This document shows, one piece after another, positions 43,888 through 54,738 of a stretch of DNA of 64,000 nt. This DNA comes from Ascochyta rabiei (taxonomy: Eukaryota > Ascomycota > Dothideomycetes > Pleosporales > Didymellaceae). The stretch covers positions 744,001-808,000 of the forward strand of contig NC_082423.1 of assembly GCF_004011695.2 (NCBI RefSeq). Reading direction: 5' to 3'. Position 1 is the stretch's first letter, and each line of letters starts with the position of its first letter. Position numbers and translations under genes: made by a program. The notes below the pieces were generated by a model. It made no database searches. It worked only from the letters and a program-made list of their open reading frames with translations, and had not been told where the DNA came from.

Positions 43888-44853
43888 CTACACATGCCGC
43901 CAAACGCTCACAGAATCCCGTACCACGCCCTTGATCACACCGGCATCGTGTGTGCGACGTGGTGTGTAGTGGGCTACGCGTCTCAGCGCACCAGGGCCTT
44001 CTTGCCGTTCAGACGCTACGACGACACCGCCCTCGTCATACGATATCCCCTCGCCGGGCTGCTTGAGCAATTCTGCGTGCACGGTTGGTGGGAGAGACCA
44101 TGGCGGCCCTCCTGAGGAAGCGGGCTTGTGTGTGGGGAACTCGAGACAGATGAGTGATCCGTTTTTGGAGAGGAGAGAGGAAATGCGCTTAGCCCACGAG
44201 GGGCGCAGGGAAGGCGGGAGGGCGCACAGGAACTGTTCCGTCAGCATGCATCCTCACATCCACGCATCAAGAGTAAAGGAAGCACATACCGTGTTATCAT
44301 AAATCACATCAAACCCTCCTTGTCCATCGACGCCAGCCTCCTTCAACCAGGCATCGTCGAAGAAATCCCCAACCAAGCAAACTGCCTGCCCTTTGCCTTG
44401 CCCCGCATCTTTGTCGCTGTACTCGTTCTCCAACGACCCCGGCCCGGCATTTGCAAGGTATTGCTCGGCCGCCTTGGCTGCGTGCGCACTCACCTCCAAA
44501 CCATACGCATCATACCCATACGCACTGAACAGCGCCACGTCGTAGCCCTTGCCACATCCTGGCACTAAGACCTTTGCTCGCTTTCCATCTTTTGAGACTG
44601 GAGAGGGCAGTTCAACGGGCGACGGTTTGGAGCCAGCTGCCGGTGCGCCAGGTGTTGGGTTGTGATCGCTGGACGTTGCCGGGGACGACGGGCTGGAGAG
44701 CAGATCAATGAGTGCGGGGTTTGCATAGCCTCTATCCCAGGGCAGGAAAGTGGACGCTTCCCACAACGAGTCCCAGCCGCTGCCCTGGGCGGCAGGCGTT
44801 GCGTCGAGGGAGGAGAAGTGGCTTTGGAGGCGGTCTTGGTTCTGGGTCGCCAT
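43888..44853 (-). CDS. SAM-dependent thiol/halide methyltransferase (TPMT family)
   Basis: Two exons, 44853-44290 and 44232-43888, 302 aa; a 57-nt intron joins at VIYDNT-FLCALPPSLRPSWA. It belongs to the thiopurine-methyltransferase/harmless-to-ozone-layer group of class I methyltransferases. Signatures: WDSLWEASTFLPWDRGYANP (substrate-binding N-terminus), the SAM-binding motif I VLVPGCGKGYDVALF with the following acidic residue in AYGLEVS, VGDFFDD, and FDVIYDNTFLCAL. The start MATQNQDRL is chosen over an upstream Met at 44928 because family members begin near this point. It probably methylates sulfide, thiols or halides, and may detoxify them; the substrate cannot be told from sequence. Confidence 0.9.
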
Positions 44854-45926
44854 GGTGGGTGGTCTGGAGCTGAAGGTGATGCTCACGCAGATGCTGGCGT
44901 GCTTTTGGGAGGGTGGAGAGATGTCCACGGCAGGATTGAAGCTTGGGCGCAGATGCGTGACGTTGTGGGGATGAGGTGGGACAAAAACGTACCCCGCCGA
45001 AAGCGCGTCACCTCATCTTCGGCGTTTGAACGGTGTTCGTGGACGCCGCTGGTTACTGCTGCTGTCACTCCACTGCTCCTCCATGGGCTCCCTAAACAAA
45101 AAATTCTAGTTTGATAGTATATCTAGCTTGGTGGTAAGTCACCTTACTAATTCTAATATACTAAAACTTATAATCTAGGTAACTATTGTTCAATTCGTCT
45201 ACTAATCAAGACAGTTTCATGGATTTATACGTCATAAAATAAATATAATCACTCTAAGTAAAAGATGATTTAGTTTATAGTCTAGCTAATAAGCTATACT
45301 GCCAGAAATTACAGCTAGGAAAATAAGGGCTTACCTAACTATATTAGTAAGCTAATTCACTACCAAGAAAGATTACTATTGTAAGCTTAACTTTATAATC
45401 TGTTAGTAATTATAGTCTATACTATGTATTCTACTAAAGGCAGAGGTACATAGCTACATATAGGGATCATTTAAGGAAGGAAGTGGCTAAAAGCTACATA
45501 TGGCTGAAAACCAGGTGGACTAGCTTACAACCACCTCCTATGCTTGCATGCTTCCGCAGGTGGATACTAGTGCCGGGTACAAGCAAAATGGAGCGGGCTT
45601 CCTTCCGTAATCCAGCCGCCTCAGCACGCATCACGGCACCAAACGATCTTCGTTTCATTAGCGAATCCAGTTTGCGAGGCCAGCATAGCACTTCCAGACC
45701 GATCAAGTTCTCCATCTTCTTATCTGTCTTTGCTGTTTGATCTTTGGTATCGAGCCGCCCGGCAGCAAAACGTCTGCATCGAGGAACCCCAACCGGCAAG
45801 AAGATTGCGACCGAGGTACCTACACGAGCGAGAGCCGGATAACGACCACTGGCTCGGAAGAGTACGCAATCCATGGTCGCGGCACAAAAAACCTTCACCG
45901 ATTCAAAACTCTGCTTTTGAGTGAGG
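44854..45926. other. Intergenic with AT-rich, RIP-like core (45115-45480)
   Basis: The segment 45115-45480 is sharply AT-rich (many TTA, ATA and CTA words), with abrupt borders to GC-normal flanks, and non-coding. This is what RIP-degraded repeats look like in ascomycetes. No terminal repeats were found, so the original element is unknown. The remainder is the divergent promoter zone of the methyltransferase and MFS genes. Confidence 0.5.
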
Positions 45927-47682
45927 ATGCCGGCCTCAAGAGCTTCTTCGCCCGCAGCTGCGATGGAGGATGGCTTTGCACCTGAACAACCTACTGAACA
46001 TGTCGGAAACGAGAAAGAGGTCGAATCAGAACTGGGCCCGTCTGGCTCCATCCACGAAAGCGAAGAAGATTCCATCTCTGTACACTCACATGCCTCAACA
46101 GCGCCGACCATCGCCCAGGATGAGAAGAATGGCACCCACCCTGCTGTGCTGACTCGAACGACTTCCGTTACCCCGGAAGCTGTTGTCGTACCCCGTTCGC
46201 AGCGTCGTGGCCTCCTTGCACGCTTCGCCTTGATTCCTGAAGTTAAGAACCCCTATCATTACTCACGAAAAACGAAATGGCTCCTGACCTTCATCGTTGC
46301 CTTCTGCGCCATGGCTGGGCCTATGGGTAGTGCCATCGTTATGCCTGTGCTGCAGGATATATCGATTGCGTTCAATACGAGGCACGAGATCACCAACATG
46401 AGCGTTGCCGTATACATGCTCAGCATGGCTATCTTCCCTTTATGGTGGTCGAGTTTCAGTGAGCGGCTTGGGAGGCGTACCATCTACATTATCAGCTTCA
46501 TCCTGTTCGTCGTATTCGCCATCTTATCAGCCGTCTCTACCAACATCGCCATGCTCATCATCATGCGTGTGTTTTCGGGTGGTGCAGCGGCATCGGTGCA
46601 GGCAGTGGGTGCAGGAACGATTGCAGACATCTGGGAAGTGCGCGAGCGTGGCAAGGCCATGGGCATCTTCTATCTCGGGCCTCTCTGCGGACCTCTCTTT
46701 GCTCCCATCATTGGCGGTGCGCTTGGCCAGGGGCTGGGATGGAGAAGCACGCAGTGGTTTTTGGTCATCTATGGCTGCCTGACAGTCATCTCTATCATCT
46801 TTGCTCTGCCCGAGACACTCGCGGGACCACCGGTAACTAAGCCGGAAGTCAGGCCAGACCTTGCTCGAACCACCACGCGCGCGTCCACTGTCGCCAAGAC
46901 AAAGTCGACCCTGACCCATCTCAACCAAATCTTCATACAGCCTCTCACCATCCTCGCTTGGTTGCGTTTCCCGCCTGTTCTGCTCTCGGTATACTATGCC
47001 AGCATCACGTTTGGTGCCTTGTACATCCTCAACATCTCGATCCAAGCCACTTTCTCTACGCAACCTTACGGGTTCTCCACACTCATTGTTGGACTACTGT
47101 ACATTCCAAACAGCGCTGGCTACCTTCTGGCGAGCATCTTTGGCGGGCGCTGGATAGACAACATCATGCACCGTGAGGCACGAAAGGCAGGCAGATACGA
47201 CGAGAAGGGTAAACTTGTGCTCAGACCAGAAGACCGTATGCGAGAGAACGCATGGATTGCAGCCGCTCTATGGCCTGGTGCGTTGATATGGTATGGTTGG
47301 AGCGCTGAAAAAGGCGTCCTCTGGATCTGTCCAATGATTGCGAATTGTACGTCTCTCATCTCCCCGCCCTCCAACAATGCTGATCCGATACCCAGTCTTC
47401 TTCGGCGTCGGCTCCATGCTGATCTTCTCTCTTGTCTCCACTATGCTAACGGAGTTTATGCCAAAGCGTGCTGCTTCTGGCATTGCTTTGAATAACTTCC
47501 TCCGCAATATCTTCTCTTTTACCGGTGCTATGGTCGCGGAACCTATACTGAGTGCTATTGGCAACGGCTGGCTGATGACGATTTTGGGTCTTTGGAGCAT
47601 CATTACAGGTTTTATGGCGCTGGGTGCTATGCGGAAATGGGGTGCACAGTGGCGGGTGAAGATGGTGGAAGAACTGGGTTGA
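45927..47682 (+). CDS. MFS transporter, DHA1 family (Dtr1/Qdr-like)
   Basis: Two exons, 45927-47346 and 47396-47682, 568 aa; the 49-nt intron (GTACGT to ACCCAG) falls inside a membrane span and rejoins as IANFFFGVGSMLIF. The N-terminal 120 residues are hydrophilic and Ser/Glu-rich, then NPYHYSRKTKWLLTFIVAFC opens the first span. Signatures: MGSAIVMPVLQDISIAF, WWSSFSERLGRRTIYI (motif A), RVFSGGAAASVQAVGAGTIA and GPLCGPLFAPIIGGALGQ (motif C-like, antiporter). Family members include yeast Dtr1 (dityrosine export) and Qdr drug exporters. A later start at 45963 (MEDGFAPEQ) is possible. The substrate is unknown. Confidence 0.92.
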
Positions 47683-47791
47683 ACGGAATGTGAGTGCTCC
47701 GTTTGCTCTTTCCTTTCATAAATATCCACTTACGAACCCTCTCACCTCGACAGCTGCAGTATCCTCACCTCACACTTCTACCCCGTTTGTC

Positions 47792-48901
47792 ATGCCTTTC
47801 CGTGACCAGGACTGGGAGGACTTCCAGCGGGACTGTGATTTCTTCCCAGCCTACACCGACTACGTGTACGGTCTCGACACACGTCCGGGGGTCACAGATG
47901 AGCCAGGCCTGCACCCGCAGATCTATGGCCCGCCACAACCGCGTCCGCAGCGCCTGTACGGTCTTCCTCAGTCCACGCAATACTTCGCCGCCTACGACCC
48001 GGTGCGCGATGCAGACCGTGCCAGTCCGGACACTATGCAGTCTCCAAAGTCGACTGAGACGAAGCCTCCAATAGTTGCCGCTGTTTCGCCAACAGTCACT
48101 CGAGCGCTCTTGCAGATGTTCCCAATGCAGCAACCTACGTCCTTGCTGAGGCACGAGTCGTCGTTGGAGTCTCCCCTGCCAACGCCCACTCCAGCCCCGC
48201 GCACCTTGCCCACACCAGATCCGCCAATACCATTGCTTCGCCCAGGCGAGCTCATTGCGAATCCTGCGTACTCCTCCATCCCGCAACAGGAACGCATCGC
48301 CGCCAACAAGAGCATCATCCAGGCCTGGAGCATCATCAAAAGCGATGCTATAGCAGTACAGAAGGCGAGTGCAACAAACTACATCCAAAAGGTGTCCCGT
48401 TTGGCAGCCAATAAGCGACAAGAGTACCAGGATCACGAGCGCATCGGCCTGGAAGCTCAAGAAGCGGAAGCAGAGCGGGAGGCGCTACAGCGAAGCAAGC
48501 AACAAGAACATCAACATCACGACAGCTTCGCAGGTTCGAAGGCCCAATCGGCAGAGGACGTAGAGTCGCAAGCTGAAGGAGAAGGGCTGGTCGGCCATAC
48601 CTACGCTATTTGCGATATGTCCCAGCTTCCTGCATACGTGCAGTCGCGCCTGTCGCAGCTGTGGGCCTGCACACAGATTGTCGCCTTGCGAGCTCCTCCC
48701 ACCAACCAGACTCAACTCGATTTGCACCGACAGGCGCAACAGTTCTTGATAGCCTTCAAGCAGTCGGTGCCGCCGAGAGGCAGGTGGTGGGTCGACCTTG
48801 TCGTCGACAGGATGCTCCAGCTACGCAAACAAGGCGGAGATCCACAGACGGTACTGGAAACGATGCCGACCGTGGAAGAGACTGATCCTTTACAGTCTTG
48901 A
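47792..48901 (+). CDS. Protein of unknown function with central coiled coil
   Basis: One exon, 369 aa from MPFRDQDWEDFQRDC. I do not recognise a family. The N-terminal third is Pro-rich with a DFFPAYTDYVYGLDTRPG block; the middle (PGELIANPAYSSIPQQERIA) leads into a charged helix likely to form a coiled coil (QEYQDHERIGLEAQEAEAER); the C-terminus is mixed and folded-looking (PPRGRWWVDLVVDRMLQLRK). No signal peptide. It starts only 109 bp after the MFS stop codon on the same strand, so its promoter must be very short or overlap the MFS gene. Confidence 0.6.
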   Translation: MPFRDQDWEDFQRDCDFFPAYTDYVYGLDTRPGVTDEPGLHPQIYGPPQPRPQRLYGLPQSTQYFAAYDPVRDADRASPDTMQSPKSTETKPPIVAAVSPTVTRALLQMFPMQQPTSLLRHESSLESPLPTPTPAPRTLPTPDPPIPLLRPGELIANPAYSSIPQQERIAANKSIIQAWSIIKSDAIAVQKASATNYIQKVSRLAANKRQEYQDHERIGLEAQEAEAEREALQRSKQQEHQHHDSFAGSKAQSAEDVESQAEGEGLVGHTYAICDMSQLPAYVQSRLSQLWACTQIVALRAPPTNQTQLDLHRQAQQFLIAFKQSVPPRGRWWVDLVVDRMLQLRKQGGDPQTVLETMPTVEETDPLQS

Positions 48902-49241
48902 GCGCAAAGTTCGCACAGGATACGGCGTGGTGGGGGAAGCAGTTTGCAGGAAGACACAAGCTAAGCTCCATCGAGTATTCGTTCCTTATCTACCAGTACA
49001 TCACTGTCAGATATAAAACACGATGCAAAGCGGAAAGGCTCGTCTCGCCCTTGCCACGATATCCGTGCTATACCCGCCCAGCTCGTCTCTACACTCACAC
49101 CACAAGATGCAACGTGCACTTGGGCTAGCATCTGCATTGCGAAAAGTGATTGCGTATCATGAACTTTTCTCTCCCATAGTCGTCCGCATTGTGAGATGTA
49201 GAGCAATAGGAGGATGACATTCAGAGTAAACATGTAAATAC
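48902..49241. other. Convergent intergenic region
   Basis: About 340 bp between two convergent genes of unknown function. Nothing specific is seen. Confidence 0.5.
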
Positions 49242-50210
49242 TTAATCGAAAACAACCCTCCTCCTCCCATCCAACCTCGCCCCCCTCTCCCCTCCCTCCC
49301 TGTCCCCCTCCCTCCACCCGGTCTCAACATCCCTTCCCCCCCACACAACCTGCCTATCACTCTCACTGCGACTGACGCTCTTCAACCCACTGAAGGCAAC
49401 ATCCCTCCACCCGAGCTCCCGGCAGCTCAGCGTGCCCTTGAACTTGCGACACTCGTTGCCGGTGAAGACGACGTAGCCCAGCCCGTCTGCCTGCGTCGGG
49501 GCGGAGGAAGAGGAGGAAGAGGAGGAGCGTAGGGGTTTCGGGGGCGGGAAGGAGGAGCCTGTGCGCGAGAGTGTGGGGGTGGGGGGTGGGGAGTCCGAGG
49601 CGGTGGGGAAGTGTGGTTTTCGGGCGTGTGTGGGTGAGGGGGGTGGAGAGGCGGCGGTGGAGCGGGGGGGAAGGGTACCGTTCCAAGCGAGCCAGAATTT
49701 GGGGGAGCGGAAGGAGTTTTTCTCAAAGGTGGCGAAGCGGGGGGGTTGGTCTTGGTGTTCGTCGTCGTCGTCGTCGTGGGCGTCGCGTTCATCGGAGTCT
49801 TCTTCGTCGGCTTCGTGGTCGTTGGTGGCTTCGTGGTCGTCGTCGTCGTCGTCCTCCTCCTCCTCTTCAGGCCCCTCGCCAGATAACTGCGTAGTCAGAA
49901 ATTGCAGGATCCTGCGACTCGCCGCTAGCACCACCGCTGCCCTCAGCACCCCGGGGAGCACAAGCTCGCCCAGCACGCCCTGACCGTCATCCGTGAGCCG
50001 CAGCAACTCCAATCCCGCCGCCTCCTCCCCTCTCTCCGCGTCCTCCAGCTCGCCCAAAGCCCGCTCCCAGCTCGCGCACTTGACTTGGTACTCGCCGAAC
50101 GTCTTGCGCACGTCAAAGGCAGCGCCTTTCCTGCCCTTGCCGGATGCGCGCCGGCTGTTGCGGTTGTGCATGTGGCGCGTGCTGAGGGCGTGGTCTTGCC
50201 AGTCGTCCAT
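49242..50210 (-). CDS. Conserved acidic protein of unknown function
   Basis: One exon, 322 aa from MDDWQDHALSTRHMH. The N-terminal 110 residues look folded and conserved (RKTFGEYQVKCASWERAL, LELLRLTDDGQGVLGELVLP, GVLRAAVVLAASRRILQF). Then come a strongly acidic Glu/Asp run, a Pro/Ser-rich linker, and a C-terminal segment (LGYVVFTGNECRKFKGTLSC). The frame stays open upstream through two minisatellites but has no further ATG, so 50210 is the start. I do not recognise the family. Confidence 0.6.
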   Translation of the reverse strand: MDDWQDHALSTRHMHNRNSRRASGKGRKGAAFDVRKTFGEYQVKCASWERALGELEDAERGEEAAGLELLRLTDDGQGVLGELVLPGVLRAAVVLAASRRILQFLTTQLSGEGPEEEEEDDDDDDHEATNDHEADEEDSDERDAHDDDDDEHQDQPPRFATFEKNSFRSPKFWLAWNGTLPPRSTAASPPPSPTHARKPHFPTASDSPPPTPTLSRTGSSFPPPKPLRSSSSSSSSAPTQADGLGYVVFTGNECRKFKGTLSCRELGWRDVAFSGLKSVSRSESDRQVVWGGRDVETGWREGDREGGERGARLDGRRRVVFD

Positions 50211-50300
50211 TTCGGCGGTGTAGTGTGAGGCGATTGGTAGGTGTGGATGTCTGTCGATCCCGCAAGTGCTCCTGTTGTTGTCGTTGCTGTAGTTGTCGTG

Positions 50301-50398
50301 GTTGATGTTGTTGATGTTGTTGATGTTGTTGATGTTGTTGATGTTGTTGATGTTGTTGATGTTGTTGATGTTGTTGATGTTGTTGATGTTGTTGATGT
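50301..50398. repeat. 9-bp tandem repeat GTTGATGTT
   Basis: About eleven near-perfect head-to-tail copies, directly upstream of the minus-strand acidic-protein gene. Being a multiple of three, it keeps the frame open. Confidence 0.92.
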
Positions 50399-50404
50399 CG
50401 TTAA

Positions 50405-50560
50405 ACGCCCAGTATCCAGTACCCAGTATCCAGTCAGTACCCAGTATCCAGTCAGTACCCAGTATCCAGTCAGTACCCAGTATCCAGTCAGTACCCAGTA
50501 TCCAGTCAGTACCCAGTATCCAGTCAGTACCCAGTATCCAGTCAGTATCCAGTATCCAGC
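50405..50560. repeat. 18-bp tandem repeat CAGTACCCAGTATCCAGT
   Basis: Seven or so near-perfect copies immediately next to the 9-bp array. Read on the minus strand in the gene's frame it gives (Asp-Trp-Ile-Leu-Gly-Thr)n. Confidence 0.92.
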
Positions 50561-50846
50561 TGCTATCAGGCACCCACCCGTCCGTACTATCCGACCCCTC
50601 CAACCCGTACAGCAACACAACAACCCAGCTGAACCAGGCTACCTTGGACTCGCACAAGCAACGAGCGATGCCACAGCGTATCTCACTCTCCAAAAGCCCC
50701 ACCTCGCAGTATCAGTATCGCGAGCAATGTCTCAGCGGGTAAAGTGGGGGCAGGCAAGGTCGGTAGAACTGTGGGGAAGCGAGGCGCTGACGTCATGTCA
50801 TGCGAGCATTTGCAAAGCGAAGCGTGAGAAAGAGGAACGAGTAGAT

Positions 50847-50869
50847 AGAGAGAGAGAGAGAGAGAGAGA
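50847..50869. repeat. (AG)n dinucleotide repeat
   Basis: About eleven AG units between the acidic-protein gene and the phosphatase-like gene. The rest of 50561-51318 holds no supported gene. Confidence 0.85.
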
Positions 50870-51318
50870 AGAGAGTAGAGATGAAATGTAGTATAGTTAG
50901 GTAGTACAGTATATTAATAGAAAAAAAAGTTTAGTATGTTGATTCATATGGCTAGGGGGTTATTGCACAGTAGCATGAGACTACGTTGTTTCTCACTGGG
51001 GGTGTTCTCAGAGGGCTGACGTCATGGATGGACCCGTACATGTGTGAGCGCACGCGAGCATTGCCAAGCGAAGCGCGAGGGAGGAAAGAAGGGGGTTTGA
51101 AACACGGTGTAGTTGGCTGGTGTAGTACAACCGCGCGGTGGAGGAGGGTAATGGTTTGTTCGCGCTGCTGGGGACTACGATGTGGTGGCCTGAGACTATT
51201 TTGATTCTCACTGGAGAGTAAGTTGGCTGCTGTGCACAGACATGGACGGATGGGGTGGGGTGTGGTGTTGGAAGGGCAAGAGCAAGAGGCATGGCCATGT
51301 TCGTTCGCACTCGACGGC

Positions 51319-53215
51319 TCAATAGACTTCTTCCCGCACGGTGCCCTCCTTCTCCTGCAACTTCTCAATCTCCTTTGCTCCAAGCTTAGCGTCCCCTTGC
51401 GTTGGGCCCTCTTCGTTGTGCTTTTCAACCGTCATGTTCCCCTTGAGTGCTTCCCTCAGTATGGGCTCTTCTCGGCCTGCCGCCTCAACCCTCTGTGCTT
51501 CTGTGCCCTTTGATTCTGCATCGTCGATGCCGCTCGTGCCAAGCTCGTCTCCATCGCCGAGCGTGTTTGCCCTTCTCCCAGATCCCATTCCGCTTTCCTC
51601 CTTCCAACTCTCTGCCTGCTTGCGGGCCAGCTTGCGCTCCTTGCTCTGCTGGCGCTGCTTGGAGCTGGCGCGAAGTCGGGACTTGCCAATCGTAGAGGTG
51701 GAGAGGTGTTGCATGCCGGGGAAGTAGTCGGAGTCGTCTGAGAAGCCCTCACCAGGTGTGTGTTTGGGTGGCTGGAGGTGGCGCAGGATGGCGGCTGTGC
51801 GGGGTGCTGAGGGGTTCGACGGTCGTGTGTCGTCTTCGTCGCTTGTGGAGGCGTCGTTTGAGGCATCGTTGGGGGAGGCCGGTGTGGGCGGCAGGGTGGT
51901 GGCTTGTGTGACCTTTGTGCTGTGCTTCCACCCTAGCTTTGTTGGTGTGGGTTCTTGGATGATGGGATCCGCGTTGCCATCTTGCGGCGCGACGGGTTCG
52001 TCTTGGTGCTCTTCGATGGGAGGGCTGGCTGTTGTGGCTGCGGGCGGAGCGTCCTGCTGTCCGAGGTACTCGACCGTGTTCTTCCTCACCGGCCTCTTTG
52101 GCCAGTTCGCCTTGTCGTGATTGCAGCCGTTGACGCAACCGCCCCATCGGCGTATGGGTATGGTGGGCGAGGCTGTAAGCGCGGACTGCGAGTGCGTTCT
52201 GCTCGGTGTTGTGGATCTGGAACTGCCGCCGCCTCCGCCTGCTCCTCCTCCTCCTCCTCCTCCTCCTCCTCCTCCTCCTCCTCCTCCTCCTCCTCCTCCT
52301 GCTGCTGCGGCTGCTGCTGCTCGTCGCTTCAGCTCTGACCAGGTGCGCAGCTCGTTCTGCAGTATGTATTTTCTGTTCGTCTCGCTCTGCTTCATGACGA
52401 TGAACTCGCAGTGGTTGACGTTGCGGAGGTCCTCAAAGTACTCGACGGACCAGTGGTACCTGCGGGGTTATCAGCATGGCATGCTGGGTGGCCGAGGCAG
52501 TCGCGAGCAGACTCACCACTTCATGAGGAAGACTCTCGACATCAGGCCGTGGGTGACGAGCACGCAGACGCTGGGGAAGTCGTCGTCGCCAAACTGTCTC
52601 CACAGACTCTCGTTGAAGCCACTGACGCGGTCGTAGGCGTCTGCAGCGCTCTCGCCGTCGGGGATGCGGTAGAAGAAGTGGCCGTAGTCTGCGCGCTCCT
52701 GCCACATGCGCTCCATCTCGGCGGAGCATGGCTGGAAGTTGCCAAAGTCCTGCTCGCGGAGGCGCGGCTCCTCGAAGACGGTGATTTTGTGGCGCGGAAA
52801 GGGCGAGGGGGCGGGGTCGTCCGAGGTCAGGGTGCGCAGGATGCCCTCGGTGGTCTCGCGGGTGCGGCGGTAGGGCGACGTGTAGAACTGCAGCGTGTCG
52901 TCGGGCTTGAGGAGGGAGCGCAACTGGCGTCCGGCCTCCTCTGCCTGTCTGCTGTCAGCGGGCTCCGTCTGGCGGGGGATGGGACGAGAGGAGAGGAGAG
53001 GAGAGGAGAGGAGAGGAGACGGCGTACCTGCGTCCAGCCATGCTGGGTCAGCTTGACGCGGTGGTCCGGGATGAACTGGTGGATGTCGCGGTTCTTGTTT
53101 CCCTCGGACTGGGCGTGGCGGATCAAGATGATCATCTGCGAGGCGGGTGTCAGCGCCGCTTACCGCCATGTCCCAGCTCACGATGGCTCGCTCCACTTAC
53201 GCGAGGCTTCCCCAT
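51319..53215 (-). CDS. Histidine-phosphatase (phosphoglycerate-mutase-like) superfamily protein
   Basis: Four exons: 53215-53201 (only MGKPR), 53135-53028, 52944-52517 and 52459-51319, 563 aa. The catalytic domain fills residues 1-240: MIILIRHAQSEGNKNRD with the phosphorylated His of RHAQSEGN, YTSPYRRTRETTEGIL with the phosphate-binding Arg, EEPRLREQDFGNFQ, IPDGESAADAYDRV and the second catalytic His in VLVTHGLMSRVFLMKW. It resembles yeast Det1-type acid phosphatases. The final exon adds a long disordered tail with a run of about 20 glycines and basic/acidic stretches. Introns are 65, 83 and 57 nt. All catalytic residues are present, so it is probably an active phosphatase rather than a mutase. 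It diverges from the PRKRIP1 gene. Confidence 0.88.
52235..52300. repeat. (CCT)n trinucleotide run encoding polyglycine
   Basis: About twenty CCT/CTC units inside the last exon of the phosphatase-like gene. On the coding strand (AGG/GGA/GAG phase) it reads as Gly codons, followed by a short Ala run. Confidence 0.85.
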
Positions 53216-53671
53216 GTTGGCGGTCTATGCGCGTCGCCTTGCTGGTGCTCGGGGGGGGGGCGGGCAGAAGTGGAAGGCGTGTGTGTGCAGGCCCAGCGCA
53301 CGACACAGGCACGCACGGCGTTTCATCCAAGCCTCCTGTCCAGCTGTCCACCTGCAGCGCCAGCATGCGGCGACTTCGCTGCTGCCACTCCGGCACAACT
53401 GCCCCGCCGTACCGCAGCTCCCGCGCCAAAAGCTCCTGCAGCTGCACCCTCGACGTCCTCGACGCCTGCACGCCTGCACGCCTGCACGCCCAGCGCCCAG
53501 CCACGAACATTTTACGCGCCACGACAGCCGCTCGATAGGCTGCCTCTTATTTGACCACCGGCTGTGCCACCCCCCCGCGCCTGTCCGCTCTTGCCCTCCT
53601 AGACCAGCGCGCCGTCTCCACCCTCACCGGACGATTCTCTGCAAACATTCACACCCCGTCACACTCTCTTG

Positions 53672-53775
53672 CCACGCCTGCCACGCCTGCCACGCCTGCC
53701 ACGCCTGCCACGCCTCTCACACCTCCTACGCCTCCCACACCTCCCACGCCTCCCACGCCTCCCACGCCTCCCACC
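53672..53775. repeat. 9-bp minisatellite CCACGCCTG / CCACGCCTC
   Basis: About eleven tandem units of CCACGCCTG, then CCACGCCTC and CCACACCTC, ending exactly at the start codon of the PRKRIP1 gene, so it forms its 5' leader. Confidence 0.88.
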
Positions 53776-54369
53776 ATGTCCGAGCCCATCCCCGAGTCCA
53801 TCCCCACAAGCGCCGACCCGCGCTCTCACCGCCCCACCAAACGACGCGCCCTCACCCCCCGCGCCGGCCACGCCTCGGAAGTAGAAGCCCTCTTCGCAAA
53901 GCCCGACCGCGACATCCACATCCCCGGTACCGCCCTCTCCAATCACCTCTCCGCGCCCCCCGAAATCGTCGCCAACGTCCAGGGCTCCAGCGCCGGCGCC
54001 GGCAGCGGCGAGTTTCACGTGTACAAGGCGAGCCGCCGGCGCGAGTACGAGCGGCTGCGCGCCATGGACGACCAGGTCAAGCAGGAAGAAGACGAGAAGG
54101 ACTTCCTGGCCAAGAGGTCCGAGCAGGAGAAGAAAGACGCCGAGAAGACGGAGAGGAACAGGGCGAAGCGCGCAAAAGCACTGGCTAGGAAGCAGAAAGC
54201 CAAGCAGGCCAACAAGGGCGCCCCCGCCGAGGGGGATGCCGCGGCGAAGAAGAAAATCGCCCCCAGAGCACACGAGGTCAAGCTCGACGACGACACCGGC
54301 GCAGAAGCACATGCCCGCGACGTCAACCACACCGAGGAGATTGGCCTGGTGATTGAAGACGACGACTGA
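53776..54369 (+). CDS. PRKRIP1 family (DUF1168) spliceosome-associated protein
   Basis: One exon, 197 aa, start CACCATGTCC. The DUF1168 signature is clear: PPEIVANVQGSSAGAGSGEF followed by HVYKASRRREYERLRAMDD, then a long, highly charged Lys/Glu helix (KTERNRAKRAKALARKQKAK). In animals PRKRIP1 binds the kinase PKR and is a component of the catalytic-stage spliceosome, where its long helix bridges U2 snRNP and the core. Fungi lack PKR, so the splicing role is the likely one here. An upstream open frame through the minisatellite is not counted because the family begins near this Met. Confidence 0.92.
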   Translation: MSEPIPESIPTSADPRSHRPTKRRALTPRAGHASEVEALFAKPDRDIHIPGTALSNHLSAPPEIVANVQGSSAGAGSGEFHVYKASRRREYERLRAMDDQVKQEEDEKDFLAKRSEQEKKDAEKTERNRAKRAKALARKQKAKQANKGAPAEGDAAAKKKIAPRAHEVKLDDDTGAEAHARDVNHTEEIGLVIEDDD

Positions 54370-54738
54370 GCAAGACACGCATACCGTGCCGGTAGATGGC
54401 CCGATCAAGTGCTGACAACGGCCATCTACCCTTTTTCTCTCTCGCGCCGCGCCATCTCCCGCCCTGGATAGCCGTCCTCTGGCGATGGAGTGTGTCATTA
54501 TTATCATTATTGTTGTCACAGTTAGACCGGCTAGTCGAGAGCAGCAAAAGAACAGAAGAGCAAGTGAATACGACAGTTTCGACAATACAAACGAGCTGGT
54601 ATTTGGTCTTGCACCGAATCCGTCTAGTTCAGTGTCGTGTGCCTTGTGCAACACCAAATCTGCTAGCTAGCTCCTTCGTACCGTCCTTCAAATCGGCCAA
54701 GGTCGTGCAAGACCGAGAGTTGATTGGACTGCTGAAAT

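Noticed and set aside
53659..54657. A 332-codon frame antisense to the PRKRIP1 gene
   Set aside because: Shadow frame of a GC-rich exon and its upstream minisatellite; the sense strand has a clear conserved domain.
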